Made by a program: the position numbers and the translations under genes | The notes under the pieces: model-generated | Told to the model about the DNA's origin: nothing | The model's input: the letters and a program-made list of their open reading frames with translations, nothing else | The model's database searches: none | Assembly: GCF_001940785.1 (NCBI RefSeq) | Contig: NZ_MSLS01000015.1 | Coordinates: 64,557-114,398, forward strand | Direction: 5' to 3' | From: Bacillus sp. MRMR6 | GTDB lineage: Bacteria; Bacillota; Bacilli; Bacillales; Cytobacillaceae | Length of the DNA: 49,842 nucleotides | Part shown: positions 8,130 through 16,358 of the stretch, in pieces | How positions within the stretch are numbered: position 1 is the stretch's first letter | Layout: the number at the start of each line of letters is the position of its first letter

Positions 8130-9067
8130 AACAGATAGGAAAAAGACTGCTGGAGCTTGTATTGTTTTTGTTTTTATTGTCCTTCGTCAGCTTCGTGTTC
8201 ATGAAAGCAGCACCGGGCGACCCGGTAAGGTACATGCTGAACATTGACGATGTTTCAATATCAAATGAACAAATCGAAGAGTTAAGAGAAGAGCTGGGAT
8301 TTAATCAACCTATATATGTTCAATATTGGAAATGGCTCGTTCGGTTCTTTCAGTTTGATTTAGGCGAGTCATACATGACTAAGCAGCCGGTTACAAAAGA
8401 GCTTGCGAGCAAGATTCCAGATACGCTTGCCTTAACTTTCTCATCGGTGCTGGTCATGATGATGATTGCAGTGCCGTTTGGAACCCTTGCCGCTTTATAT
8501 AAAAATAAATGGATTGATCACCTTAGCAGAGGATTTTCTTTATTAGCTGCATCGGTTCCGAGCTTCTGGCTAGGGCTCATCTTGATGCAGTTCTTTTCTG
8601 TGAAAATGGGGATTCTTCCATCCATGGGCAAAGGAACTATGCTACATTTAGTGCTGCCCTCCATCACGTTGGGCCTTGCAATGGCAGCGGTATACGTGAG
8701 ACTGCTGAGGTCAAGTTTGCTAGAGAGCCTTGGACAGGACTTTATTCGCTCAGCAAAGGCACGCGGGTTAAGTTCAAGCAGGATTTTCTTTTATCATGCC
8801 TTTAGACACAGCCTTATTCCAGTTATCACGATCTTTGGAGTCAGCTTAGGAAGTTTGCTTGGCGGAACCGTCATAATCGAAGTTCTTTTTGCCTATCCGG
8901 GTGTTGGTAAGCTTGTAGTAGAAGCCATTATCAGAAGAGATTACCCGGTTATCCAAGGATACATTCTATTCATGGGTCTGTTTGTGGTTACTATTAATCT
9001 ATTAGTTGACCTTGCTTATCGCTATCTCAATCCGGAAATTCGCTTAAAGGGGGCCGACCGAGGATGA
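8126..9067 (+). CDS. ABC importer permease 1 (NikB/CntB type)
   Basis: A 313-residue inner-membrane permease with about six hydrophobic segments. The domain organisation is that of DppB/NikB permeases: an early helix ending KAAPGDPVRYML, an extracytoplasmic segment, and the coupling-helix EAA motif at FIRSAKARGLSSSRIFFYH. It overlaps the lipoprotein gene by 4 bases and the next permease gene by 4 bases, so the genes are translationally coupled. It forms the channel with the following permease. The substrate is inferred from context only. Confidence 0.92.
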   Translation: MKQIGKRLLELVLFLFLLSFVSFVFMKAAPGDPVRYMLNIDDVSISNEQIEELREELGFNQPIYVQYWKWLVRFFQFDLGESYMTKQPVTKELASKIPDTLALTFSSVLVMMMIAVPFGTLAALYKNKWIDHLSRGFSLLAASVPSFWLGLILMQFFSVKMGILPSMGKGTMLHLVLPSITLGLAMAAVYVRLLRSSLLESLGQDFIRSAKARGLSSSRIFFYHAFRHSLIPVITIFGVSLGSLLGGTVIIEVLFAYPGVGKLVVEAIIRRDYPVIQGYILFMGLFVVTINLLVDLAYRYLNPEIRLKGADRG

Positions 9068-9885
9068 ACGCTCGTCTAGATTCAACAAAATCACTCACCA
9101 TTCTCCTCGGTGTTTTTGTACTTACCTTGTTCGTTGCACCATATCTAGCACCATACGACCCCTTACAGGTAAACATGACGGAACGGTTAAAACCAATGAG
9201 CACGGAGCATTTTCTTGGGACAGATCATTTAGGACGGGACGTGTTTTCAAGAATTCTAACAGGAGCCCAAACCACGGTAGGAACGAGTTTTTTTATTTTA
9301 GCTATTTCACTGCTTTTAGGTGTTCCAATTGGTTTAATTTCCGGTTACGTGGGAGGGAAACTAGACCGTGTTCTCATGCGGGTAGTGGATGCCTTTATGG
9401 CATTCCCTGATTATATCGTGGCAATTATTTTAAGCGGCTTGTTGGGACCAGGCATGGTTAATTTAATTTTTGCGATTGTGATGGTCAAGTGGGTTGGCTA
9501 TGCAAGGCTGGCTAGAAGCACGGTCCTGACTGAAAAACAAAAAGATTATATTTTAATCGCCAAACTGAACGGGGTCGGCTCTATTAATATCTTGCGAAGG
9601 CATCTGATTCCCCATGTTATTGGGAATGTGATGGTACTGGCGACCCTTGATGCAGGAAAGATTATTCTGATGATCGCGGCTCTTTCCTATATCGGTTTAG
9701 GTGCTCAGCCGCCAACTCCAGAGTGGGGGGCGATGCTGAATGAGTCAAAAGCATTCTTCTATAATGCACCGCAATTAATGTTGATTCCCGGTCTAGCGAT
9801 TATGTTGGTTGTTCTAATCTTAAATGTAATTGGAGATTATTTGCGTGACCGTTATGATGTGAAAAATCAGAATGGGGGAAATTGA
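9064..9885 (+). CDS. ABC importer permease 2 (NikC/CntC type)
   Basis: A 273-residue permease, partner of the preceding subunit. The N-terminal sequence HFLGTDHLGRDVFSRIL is characteristic of DppC/NikC proteins. The EAA coupling motif is seen near YILIAKLNGVGSINILRRHLIPH. About six membrane segments are visible. It overlaps its neighbours by 4 bases at each end. Confidence 0.92.
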   Translation: MNARLDSTKSLTILLGVFVLTLFVAPYLAPYDPLQVNMTERLKPMSTEHFLGTDHLGRDVFSRILTGAQTTVGTSFFILAISLLLGVPIGLISGYVGGKLDRVLMRVVDAFMAFPDYIVAIILSGLLGPGMVNLIFAIVMVKWVGYARLARSTVLTEKQKDYILIAKLNGVGSINILRRHLIPHVIGNVMVLATLDAGKIILMIAALSYIGLGAQPPTPEWGAMLNESKAFFYNAPQLMLIPGLAIMLVVLILNVIGDYLRDRYDVKNQNGGN

Positions 9886-10682
9886 TGGCTGTTTTAACGA
9901 TTTCAAATTTAACGATTAAACATAAAAAGTCCTCGATTGTGAAAAATTTAAATCTTTCTATAAACGAGGGAGATTGGCTGGCCCTTGTTGGAGAAAGTGG
10001 CAGCGGGAAAAGTATAACTGCATCTTCAATCGGAGGGCTGCTGCCGCGTGAGTTGATCTCTTCAGGAAGTATCCGCTTGGGTGAGGTGGAGCTTTCAAAC
10101 ATGAAGGGAAAAGAGTGGCGAAACTATCGCGGGAGAGTTATTTCTTATGTTTTTCAGGATTATCAAGGTGCGTTCACACCGTTTATGACGATTGGGGCCC
10201 AATTTGATGAGATGTTAAAAACACATTCGAAAGATGCAAAAAAACAGAGAAAAGCTAAAGCCTTGGAATCTTTAAAAATAGTAAATCTGCCCGAAGAGCG
10301 AGTATATAAGAGTTATCCTTTTCAGCTTAGCGGAGGGCAGCTGCAAAGAGCTGCGATCGCCATGGCGATGATTCTTAAACCAAAATTGCTGATTGCCGAT
10401 GAACCAACAACAGCACTTGATAGCATCACGGCTGCGAATGTTCTGCAGCTAATTGCCGAACTGAAACGGGAAACAAACTGTGCTGTTTTGTTTATTACAC
10501 ATGATTTACGGCATGCTCGAAAATATGCCAACAAGATGGCTGTCATGCTAGAGGGAGAAATAGTCGAATCGGGTTCAAAAAATACCATTCTTCAACAGCC
10601 AAGGCATATCTACACCAAATCATTAGTGGCGGCAATACCTTCTCTAAGAACGTCACCTGAGAGATTATTATCGATTCAATAG
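9882..10682 (+). CDS. ABC importer ATPase 1 (NikD/CntD type)
   Basis: A 266-residue ATP-binding subunit. Walker A is GESGSGKS near residue 40, the signature is LSGGQLQRAAIA, Walker B is LLIADEPTTALD and the switch His is in FITHDL. The Q-loop (VFQDYQGAFTPFM) resembles NikD/DppD proteins. The C-terminal RHIYTKSLVAAIPSL is the usual oligopeptide/nickel ATPase extension. Translationally coupled to the permease genes. Confidence 0.92.
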   Translation: MMAVLTISNLTIKHKKSSIVKNLNLSINEGDWLALVGESGSGKSITASSIGGLLPRELISSGSIRLGEVELSNMKGKEWRNYRGRVISYVFQDYQGAFTPFMTIGAQFDEMLKTHSKDAKKQRKAKALESLKIVNLPEERVYKSYPFQLSGGQLQRAAIAMAMILKPKLLIADEPTTALDSITAANVLQLIAELKRETNCAVLFITHDLRHARKYANKMAVMLEGEIVESGSKNTILQQPRHIYTKSLVAAIPSLRTSPERLLSIQ

Positions 10683-10704
10683 CAGAATTAGGAGGAACAA
10701 TTGA

Positions 10705-11484
10705 TTGGTTACACAAGAGATACTCGTCGTCAAAAATCTATCAAAACAGTTTTCATGCGGACATAAAGCAGTTGATCAAGTTTCTTTTGAATTAAAAGGT
10801 AAGGAATGTCTGGGGATTGTTGGGGAAAGCGGCAGCGGAAAAAGCACATTGGCAAAATGTATCTTGGGACTAGAAAAAGTGGATCAGGGAGAAATTTGGT
10901 TAAAAGGAAAGTCACTGCATAAGACCAAAAAGGAAGAGCTTCGTTCAATCAGAAGCGAATTGCAAGTTGTATTCCAGAATCCGGCAGCTGCCTTAAATCC
11001 AAAACTGAAAATTATTGATTCCTTAATGGAACCTCTTGATTTTCAGCCAAATATTGAGCCCTCTTTTTTAAAAGGGATACGGCATCAGCGAGAAAAGACT
11101 GCCGAATACTTGTTTGAACTGGTTAACCTTCCAGCGAAGTATTTATATTATTATCCACATGAATTAAGCGGTGGACAAAAGCAGAGAGTTACCATCTCAA
11201 GAGCGATAAGTATACAGCCTTCGTTAATCATTCTTGACGAGCCGACAGCGAGCCTGGATGTGACCATACAGGCAAAAATATTAAATTTATTAAAAGACCT
11301 TCAGCAAAATTTAGGAATCTCTTATTTATTCATTTCACATGATTTGGCGGCAGTTCATTATATGAGTGACCGAATCATGGTAATGAAACAGGGACAAGTG
11401 GTCGACGAGTGTGATAAACATGATTTATACTCAGATGATAGGCATCCTTATTCAAAGGAGTTGCTGCATGTCTTTGATGGATAG
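10705..11484 (+). CDS. ABC importer ATPase 2 (NikE/CntF type)
   Basis: A 259-residue second ATP-binding subunit of the same importer. Walker A GESGSGKS, signature LSGGQKQRVTIS, Walker B LIILDEPTASLD and the switch FISHDL are all intact. The start is a TTG at 10705 with a clear AGGAGG site (10690-10695) 9 bases upstream; no ATG is available. Together with the four upstream genes it makes a complete importer. The MATE gene follows after 12 bases. Confidence 0.92.
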   Translation: MVTQEILVVKNLSKQFSCGHKAVDQVSFELKGKECLGIVGESGSGKSTLAKCILGLEKVDQGEIWLKGKSLHKTKKEELRSIRSELQVVFQNPAAALNPKLKIIDSLMEPLDFQPNIEPSFLKGIRHQREKTAEYLFELVNLPAKYLYYYPHELSGGQKQRVTISRAISIQPSLIILDEPTASLDVTIQAKILNLLKDLQQNLGISYLFISHDLAAVHYMSDRIMVMKQGQVVDECDKHDLYSDDRHPYSKELLHVFDG

Positions 11485-11496
11485 GGGGGGGGAATC

Positions 11497-12837
11497 ATGA
11501 ATCATAAAACCTATTTGGCTTTGGCTCTACCGTTAATTTTTTCAACGATTACAACGCCTTTATTAGGGGCGGTTGATACAGCAGTCGTAGGCCATATGCC
11601 TGATTCATCCTACATAGCTGCAGTTGCGGTTGGAACGATTATTTTTAATACCATGTACTGGCTGTTTGGGTTCTTGCGTGTAAGCACCTCCGGTTTTGCA
11701 GCTCAAGCACATGGTGCAATGGATAAGGAAGGGGAAACTTTGGCGATTACCCGCCCCTTACTAATGGCTATTATAATAGGAATCTGTTTGATCGCTCTTC
11801 AGTGGCCAATCAGCCATTTGTTCATGCCATTGTTAAGTCCTGATGCCCAGGTCCAATCACTTGCATCGGAGTATGTACAAATACGGTTTTGGGGTGCACC
11901 GTTTGCACTGTTAAATTATGTCCTTCTCGGCTGGTTGATGGGAATGTCGATGATCAAGGTGTCATTGCTATTGCAAATATTCATGAATTGCTTGAATATA
12001 GTCCTAGATTTATTATTTGTGTTTGGATTTTCTTGGGGAGTTTCCGGTGTAGCAGCTGCTACTTTACTTTCCGAAATTCTCGCATTCTTTGTCGGTATGG
12101 TATTAGTGTGGAGAAAATTGCCGCTTCACACAGGGCAGCTATCCTTTAGCAAAATAATTGATACCTCGTCTTTAAAAAGAATGATGAATGTAAATAAGGA
12201 TTTGTTCATACGGACTCTTTGTTTACTGACGGTTTTTAATTTATTTACAGCAAAGGGGGCCTCTTTTGGGACGGAAACCCTTGCTGCTAATGCCATTTTG
12301 ATACAAATCCATTATATTATGGCCTATTTTTTTGATGGCTTTGCTAATGCATCTAGTATACTAACGGGAAGGGCCATTGGGGCAAAGGATAGGGGCTTAT
12401 ATCAGCAAACGCTTAGGCTGTCCTGCCAATGGGCGTTGTATTCCTCATTTGTAATAGCCAGTATTTATTTTCTTTTTAATGATCATATCCTCCGATTATT
12501 TACAAAAATGCCTGAAATTATTGAGATCGCACATCAATATGAAATTTGGATCATCGTGTTTCCTTTTGCAATATGTTTTGGAATTGTTCTGTATGGGGTT
12601 TTTACTGGTGCGACCGAAGCAGCCCCTATTCGGAATTCTATGCTTCTAAGTCTATCTGTCTATTTAGCAGGGCACTATTTAATCGTACCAACTGCAGGAA
12701 ATCATGGGTTATGGTTGTCCTTTATACTCTTTAGTGCAGGAAGGTCAATATTCCTAGCACTGTTTGTTCCGCTTTTAACAAGAAAGCTTTTTCCGAAAAA
12801 TCTTGTCAATAGTGAAAAACACTATACAGTTTATTAA
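11497..12837 (+). CDS. MATE family efflux transporter
   Basis: A 446-residue multidrug and toxin extrusion family protein with about twelve membrane helices in two repeats. The N-terminal half starts LPLIFSTITTPLLGAVDTAVVGHM, a typical DinF/MATE opening. MATE proteins export organic cations or small metabolites with H+ or Na+. It sits 12 bases behind the importer ATPase with a GGGGGGG ribosome binding site, so it belongs to the Zur-controlled operon. Export of a metal-binding small molecule that the importer then recovers is an attractive but untested inference. No metallophore biosynthesis gene lies in the window. Confidence 0.88.
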   Translation: MNHKTYLALALPLIFSTITTPLLGAVDTAVVGHMPDSSYIAAVAVGTIIFNTMYWLFGFLRVSTSGFAAQAHGAMDKEGETLAITRPLLMAIIIGICLIALQWPISHLFMPLLSPDAQVQSLASEYVQIRFWGAPFALLNYVLLGWLMGMSMIKVSLLLQIFMNCLNIVLDLLFVFGFSWGVSGVAAATLLSEILAFFVGMVLVWRKLPLHTGQLSFSKIIDTSSLKRMMNVNKDLFIRTLCLLTVFNLFTAKGASFGTETLAANAILIQIHYIMAYFFDGFANASSILTGRAIGAKDRGLYQQTLRLSCQWALYSSFVIASIYFLFNDHILRLFTKMPEIIEIAHQYEIWIIVFPFAICFGIVLYGVFTGATEAAPIRNSMLLSLSVYLAGHYLIVPTAGNHGLWLSFILFSAGRSIFLALFVPLLTRKLFPKNLVNSEKHYTVY

Positions 12838-12867
12838 AAAAAGGAGCAGAAAAAATCTGCTCCTTTG
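12836..12867. terminator. Terminator between convergent operons
   Basis: AAAGGAGCAGA (12840-12850) pairs perfectly with TCTGCTCCTTT (12856-12866). The T-run is best on the minus strand, so it chiefly ends the minus-strand zinc operon. It may also stop the MATE operon. Confidence 0.9.
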
Positions 12868-13788
12868 CTACATGACTTTAACATTGATTGGATAGAGATA
12901 CGGCTCTTTAGGTTCAGTGACTACTTTCCATTCGGTAACTTTTATCATCGGTAGTTCTAATCCATCATAGGTGGTTATCACCAATATCCCTGTTGCTTCA
13001 ACCCATGTATCTTCTTCAAGTAATGAAGCCTCTGGCAGCTCTGAAATAAATCCGATAATGCTGGCATCCGCAACACAGTGAGTAATCAAAAATCTCGATA
13101 GGACAAGCTGGTTTGGTTGAAGACCTTCCCCTTTATAAACAAATCCTGTTAACTTAATTTCTCTTCCTTTAAACTTTTCAACATCCATATGGATCTCTTC
13201 ATAATAACTTGAGAAAACCTCTTCAGTCATTCCAATCGATGTGCTTTGCTCTAATTTTTGGATAAGGTGATTGTATTCATCTTTTGTATATACTTTTCTA
13301 TCTTTTAAAAGTGAGGGGTCTGATGGATCAACGGTTAATACTGGTCCCTCTTGGTCACTTATATTTGAACCTTGTTTCTTTTCAAAAGATCGATTGGTTA
13401 TTACCGCCATACCACCTTTTTTGTCTGCAATCGAAGCATCAAGAACTTTGGCTGGAAGCAGGAATCCTGTAACCAGCGGTAAAATAATGATTAGGTATGA
13501 TATGAACTTTCTGCTGTTCAAATGAGAATCTCCATGGTCGTGACTACAATGATGGTCATGGTCATCGTGGTGACAATGGGAAAGATCCTGATGCTGTTTA
13601 AGGGTCCAAATTCTTGTAGATTGGATAAAAAACAAAATTAAAAATAGTATGGAAGCAATCTGACTTAAAAGTTCATATTTTGGGTTAATAAATTTTGTCA
13701 TCTCACCTAGATAATGCATTTTAAAGAGCAGGGCGGAGAAGGCTAATAAAATAAACGCTCTAACAGCCTGCTGAACATGAAACTTCAT
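12868..13788 (-). CDS. TIGR03943-type putative permease subunit (YcgQ-like)
   Basis: A 306-residue membrane protein of the TIGR03943/DUF1980 family that always partners a YcgR-type permease. Two hydrophobic helices (about 9-28 and 41-58) are followed by a striking His-Asp-rich loop at residues 66-89 (HCHHDDHDHHCSHDHGDSH) and a third helix (about 94-112). The soluble C-terminal half carries VFSSYYEEIHMDVEKFKGREIKLTGF-like sequence and CVADA, family hallmarks. The His-rich loop suggests metal handling. It starts 11 bases after the permease gene, with an AGGGGGG ribosome binding site. The exact function is not known. Confidence 0.85.
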   Translation of the reverse strand: MKFHVQQAVRAFILLAFSALLFKMHYLGEMTKFINPKYELLSQIASILFLILFFIQSTRIWTLKQHQDLSHCHHDDHDHHCSHDHGDSHLNSRKFISYLIIILPLVTGFLLPAKVLDASIADKKGGMAVITNRSFEKKQGSNISDQEGPVLTVDPSDPSLLKDRKVYTKDEYNHLIQKLEQSTSIGMTEEVFSSYYEEIHMDVEKFKGREIKLTGFVYKGEGLQPNQLVLSRFLITHCVADASIIGFISELPEASLLEEDTWVEATGILVITTYDGLELPMIKVTEWKVVTEPKEPYLYPINVKVM

Positions 13789-13799
13789 CTAATCCCCCC

Positions 13800-14798
13800 T
13801 TATAAAAAGCTATGTGTAATCATAATGGAAATGAAAACAACGGATGTAATCAATGCCAGCAGAATCAGAACAAATTTCGCTCGGAATACACTCAGCATCA
13901 TAAGCGTATTTTTTAAGTCCATCATTGGGCCGAACACTAAAAAGCCTAGAATAGCCGAGGTTGGGAAAATACTGCTAAAGGAAGCCCCGATAAAGGCATC
14001 TGCTTCTGAACATAGTGATAATACAAATGCCAAGCCCATCATAATAGCTGTGGCAGAAGCGGTGCCATTTGCTGCTTCTAAAAGTGCTTTTGCAGGCATG
14101 TAGGTTTGGACAACTGCGGCAAGAAAAGCACCTAGGATAAGATATTTCCCCATATCAAAGAATTCATCAACCGAATGGGTCAGCATGGACCAGAATCGAT
14201 TCAAAAATCCTTCGTTTTTAGCGTGTGAATGAGTGGCAGTTACTTGTAATGAAGATTTGAATTGATTACCCTTAAAAATCCAACTGATGATAAAGGCAAC
14301 CACCACCGCTATGAAAAATCCTAATCCCATTCGTAGTCCGGCAATTTTCATATCATTACCAAAAGCCATAAAAGTAGAGGCAATTACAATAGGATTAATC
14401 AACGGACCCGTCAGCATGAACCCAATTGCAGCATGAATAGGGACACCTTTCCCAATGAGTCTGCGGACAATCGGGACAATTCCACACTCACAAGCAGGGA
14501 AAAGTGCTCCGACAATACAGCTCACGATGACAGCCAAAACCTTATTTTGGGGGATTAATCGCTGTATGTGCTTTTCGGTAACAAAAATTTGGATCATTCC
14601 TGCAATGAGAACTCCGATTAAAACAAAAGGGAGCGCCTCGATTAGAATACTTAAAAATATTGTATTAAGATTTAATACAGAGGAAGGTAAAGTAAAGGGA
14701 AGAGTAAAGCTTGTACTAAAAGAAATCAGCAGAAACGCTAGACAAAGCATGGTTATACCAGTAATTTCCAATATATTATTGCGAACAATGCGATACAT
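13800..14798 (-). CDS. YcgR-type permease (UPF0718/DUF318)
   Basis: A 332-residue integral membrane protein with about eight to ten hydrophobic segments. The hallmark is the conserved ACECGIVPIVRRLIGKGVP loop near residue 100, where the Cys residues of CECG could bind metal or be redox active, with a second loop, LCSEADAFIGASF. The family is of unknown transport activity. Here it is placed between a ZnuA-like protein and its TIGR03943 partner, which points to zinc. It probably belongs to the Zur-controlled minus-strand operon starting upstream of znuA. Confidence 0.85.
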   Translation of the reverse strand: MYRIVRNNILEITGITMLCLAFLLISFSTSFTLPFTLPSSVLNLNTIFLSILIEALPFVLIGVLIAGMIQIFVTEKHIQRLIPQNKVLAVIVSCIVGALFPACECGIVPIVRRLIGKGVPIHAAIGFMLTGPLINPIVIASTFMAFGNDMKIAGLRMGLGFFIAVVVAFIISWIFKGNQFKSSLQVTATHSHAKNEGFLNRFWSMLTHSVDEFFDMGKYLILGAFLAAVVQTYMPAKALLEAANGTASATAIMMGLAFVLSLCSEADAFIGASFSSIFPTSAILGFLVFGPMMDLKNTLMMLSVFRAKFVLILLALITSVVFISIMITHSFL

Positions 14799-14853
14799 TA
14801 TAGCCTCCTAAAATAGTTTTCTGGTTAAATTTTCAGACAGATATACTAGAGTA

Positions 14854-14867
14854 TGATTTATAAATCA
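14854..14867. promoter_or_regulatory. 14-bp perfect palindrome between znuA and the permease gene
   Basis: TGATTTATAAATCA lies about 55 bases before the permease start. It is not a Zur-box match. An operator or a transcript structure are both possible. Confidence 0.3.
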
Positions 14868-14925
14868 AGATAATCCCTGCTCTAAACAGAAGGACAGGGA
14901 AGAAGAAATGTATATTATCGATTTG

Positions 14926-16005
14926 CTAGTCGTTTAAAGCAGTTTTTATAGTTTCTAAATTTTTTTGCATGATGGAGAAATAATCATTGTTTTCTTTAAT
15001 GTCCTGTTCTGTAACCGCCTCTAGATTATGAAGTGTAAGAGATTTTGCTCCGAGTTCGTTTTGAATCATATTTGCTACTTTCATTGATAGATTCTGTTCA
15101 AATATAACATAATTAATGTTATGTTCTGTAGATTCTATGATGATTGCCTGCAATTGTTTTTGAGTGGGTTCTTGTGTAGGCGATAAGCCTGAAATGGCGA
15201 TAGTTTTAATTCCATAACGCTTTTCCCAATATCCATAGGCAGCATGGGAGACTAATAAACTCTTCTTTTTTGAGTTTTCAATAGTCGTTTTGAATTCTTG
15301 ATCAAGCTTTTCTAATTCACTTTTTAGGTGATTGAAATTGGTTTCAAACAAATCTTGTTGTGATGGCATTTTATTAATTAGTGCATTTTTTATATTATTA
15401 GCTAACTCAATGGAAAGCACAGGGTCTAACCATACATGCGGATCTAAGTCTCCATGTGAATGTTCATCGTTATGGTCTTCTGATTCAACATGTTCACGCT
15501 CATGTTCCTCAGCATGTTCGCTTTCATTCTCATGGTGTTCACTATCAGAATGACCCTCTTCACCCTTATGTTGTCCATGATCAGCATGTCCATCTTCGTC
15601 TTCATGCTGGTGCTTGTCTGAATTACTAGATACAATAAGATTGATCCCTTCAGCAGCTTTCACCATTTGAACATCTTCATTTTTTAAAGCTTCAGTCGCT
15701 TTTGCTGCAAAACCCTCCACTCCTACTCCTGTATAAATAAAAAAATCAGCTTCGGAAATCGCAATCATGTCTTTAGTAGAAGGCTCGTAGGAATGGGCAT
15801 CTACATTGGGCGGGTAAATACTTATAACTTCTACAAAATCCCCTCCGATTTTTCGGGTGAAATCTTCAAGAGGATAAATGGTGGTATATATCGTTATGGT
15901 TTCTTTATCTTCTACACTTTTATTTACTGTTTCCATATTTCCACAACCTGTTAAAACAAGACCTAGAGAGAGAAAAGCAGTGTAAACGAACTTATTTATC
16001 TTCAT
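14926..16005 (-). CDS. znuA: Zinc-binding lipoprotein of the ZnuA/AdcA family
   Basis: A 359-residue cluster A-I (family 9) solute-binding lipoprotein for zinc. The signal peptide ends in the lipobox LTGC with Cys21. H71 in NVDAHSYEP and H190 in DPHVWLDP match conserved zinc ligands. A long His-Asp-Glu-rich insertion at residues 131-184 is typical of zinc rather than manganese proteins. A near-perfect Zur box and promoter lie directly upstream. No ZnuB permease or ZnuC ATPase is adjacent, so it either serves an importer encoded elsewhere or works with the YcgR/YcgQ-like pair that follows it. Confidence 0.93.
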   Translation of the reverse strand: MKINKFVYTAFLSLGLVLTGCGNMETVNKSVEDKETITIYTTIYPLEDFTRKIGGDFVEVISIYPPNVDAHSYEPSTKDMIAISEADFFIYTGVGVEGFAAKATEALKNEDVQMVKAAEGINLIVSSNSDKHQHEDEDGHADHGQHKGEEGHSDSEHHENESEHAEEHEREHVESEDHNDEHSHGDLDPHVWLDPVLSIELANNIKNALINKMPSQQDLFETNFNHLKSELEKLDQEFKTTIENSKKKSLLVSHAAYGYWEKRYGIKTIAISGLSPTQEPTQKQLQAIIIESTEHNINYVIFEQNLSMKVANMIQNELGAKSLTLHNLEAVTEQDIKENNDYFSIMQKNLETIKTALND

Positions 16006-16035
16006 TTTTAAACTCCAATCTATTTTTATTAGAAT

Positions 16036-16087
16036 AAATCGTAACGATTACGTTTTATATTCTAAAATATATCTATGTTATTGTAAA
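16036..16087 (-). promoter_or_regulatory. znuA promoter with Zur box
   Basis: On the minus strand TTTACA (plus 16082-16087), a 17-base spacer and TAGAAT (plus 16059-16064) form a sigma-A promoter. Immediately downstream, 16036-16056 reads AAATCGTAACGATTACGTTTT, close to the Zur consensus, and would block the transcription start. Confidence 0.85.
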
Positions 16088-16171
16088 TGAAAATATGATT
16101 CTTTTGGTTTAGAAGATTTCTCTTTAAAAGTTGCTCACTAATGGGTGGAAGCAATTTTATTTATAAAAAGC

Positions 16172-16223
16172 TTGCAATATTAATAAAATTCTTATACGAT
16201 GTTAATCGTAATGATTACGATTT
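16172..16223 (+). promoter_or_regulatory. Promoter of the zagA-rpmG operon with Zur box 1
   Basis: TTGCAA (16172-16177), a 17-base spacer and TACGAT (16195-16200) form the promoter. Zur box 1 (16203-16223) contains the perfect 19-bp palindrome AATCGTAATGATTACGATT and covers the predicted start point. Confidence 0.88.
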
Positions 16224-16239
16224 ATATTTTGTATCCTAC

Positions 16240-16283
16240 TTGTTGCACTTGAGGGATAGCAGCCGGCCTTGCTACCTGCACAA
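16240..16283 (+). other. Possible leader hairpin between the two Zur boxes
   Basis: TTGTTGCA (16240-16247) can pair with TGCACAA (16277-16283) with one bulged base, with AGCA/TGCT pairing inside. No T-run follows, so it is not a typical terminator. Confidence 0.3.
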
Positions 16284-16321
16284 AGTTAAATAAAGAAAGT
16301 AAGAAAAGTACTAAAGCTTTT

Positions 16322-16342
16322 AAATCGTAATGAATTTGATTT
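16322..16342 (+). promoter_or_regulatory. Zur box 2 before zagA
   Basis: AAATCGTAATGAATTTGATTT has a perfect left half and a 6-of-9 right half, ending about 10 bases before the ribosome binding site. B. subtilis yciC (zagA) also carries two Zur boxes, so the arrangement is conserved. Confidence 0.8.
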
Positions 16343-16358
16343 AATTCGAGGTGATAAC

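Noticed and set aside
11885..12149. Second-frame plus-strand ORF inside the MATE gene
   Set aside because: It overlaps a clear family protein in another frame and lacks a start signal.
13777..14103. Plus-strand open frame opposite the YcgR-type permease
   Set aside because: Shadow of the conserved minus-strand membrane protein; no ribosome binding site.
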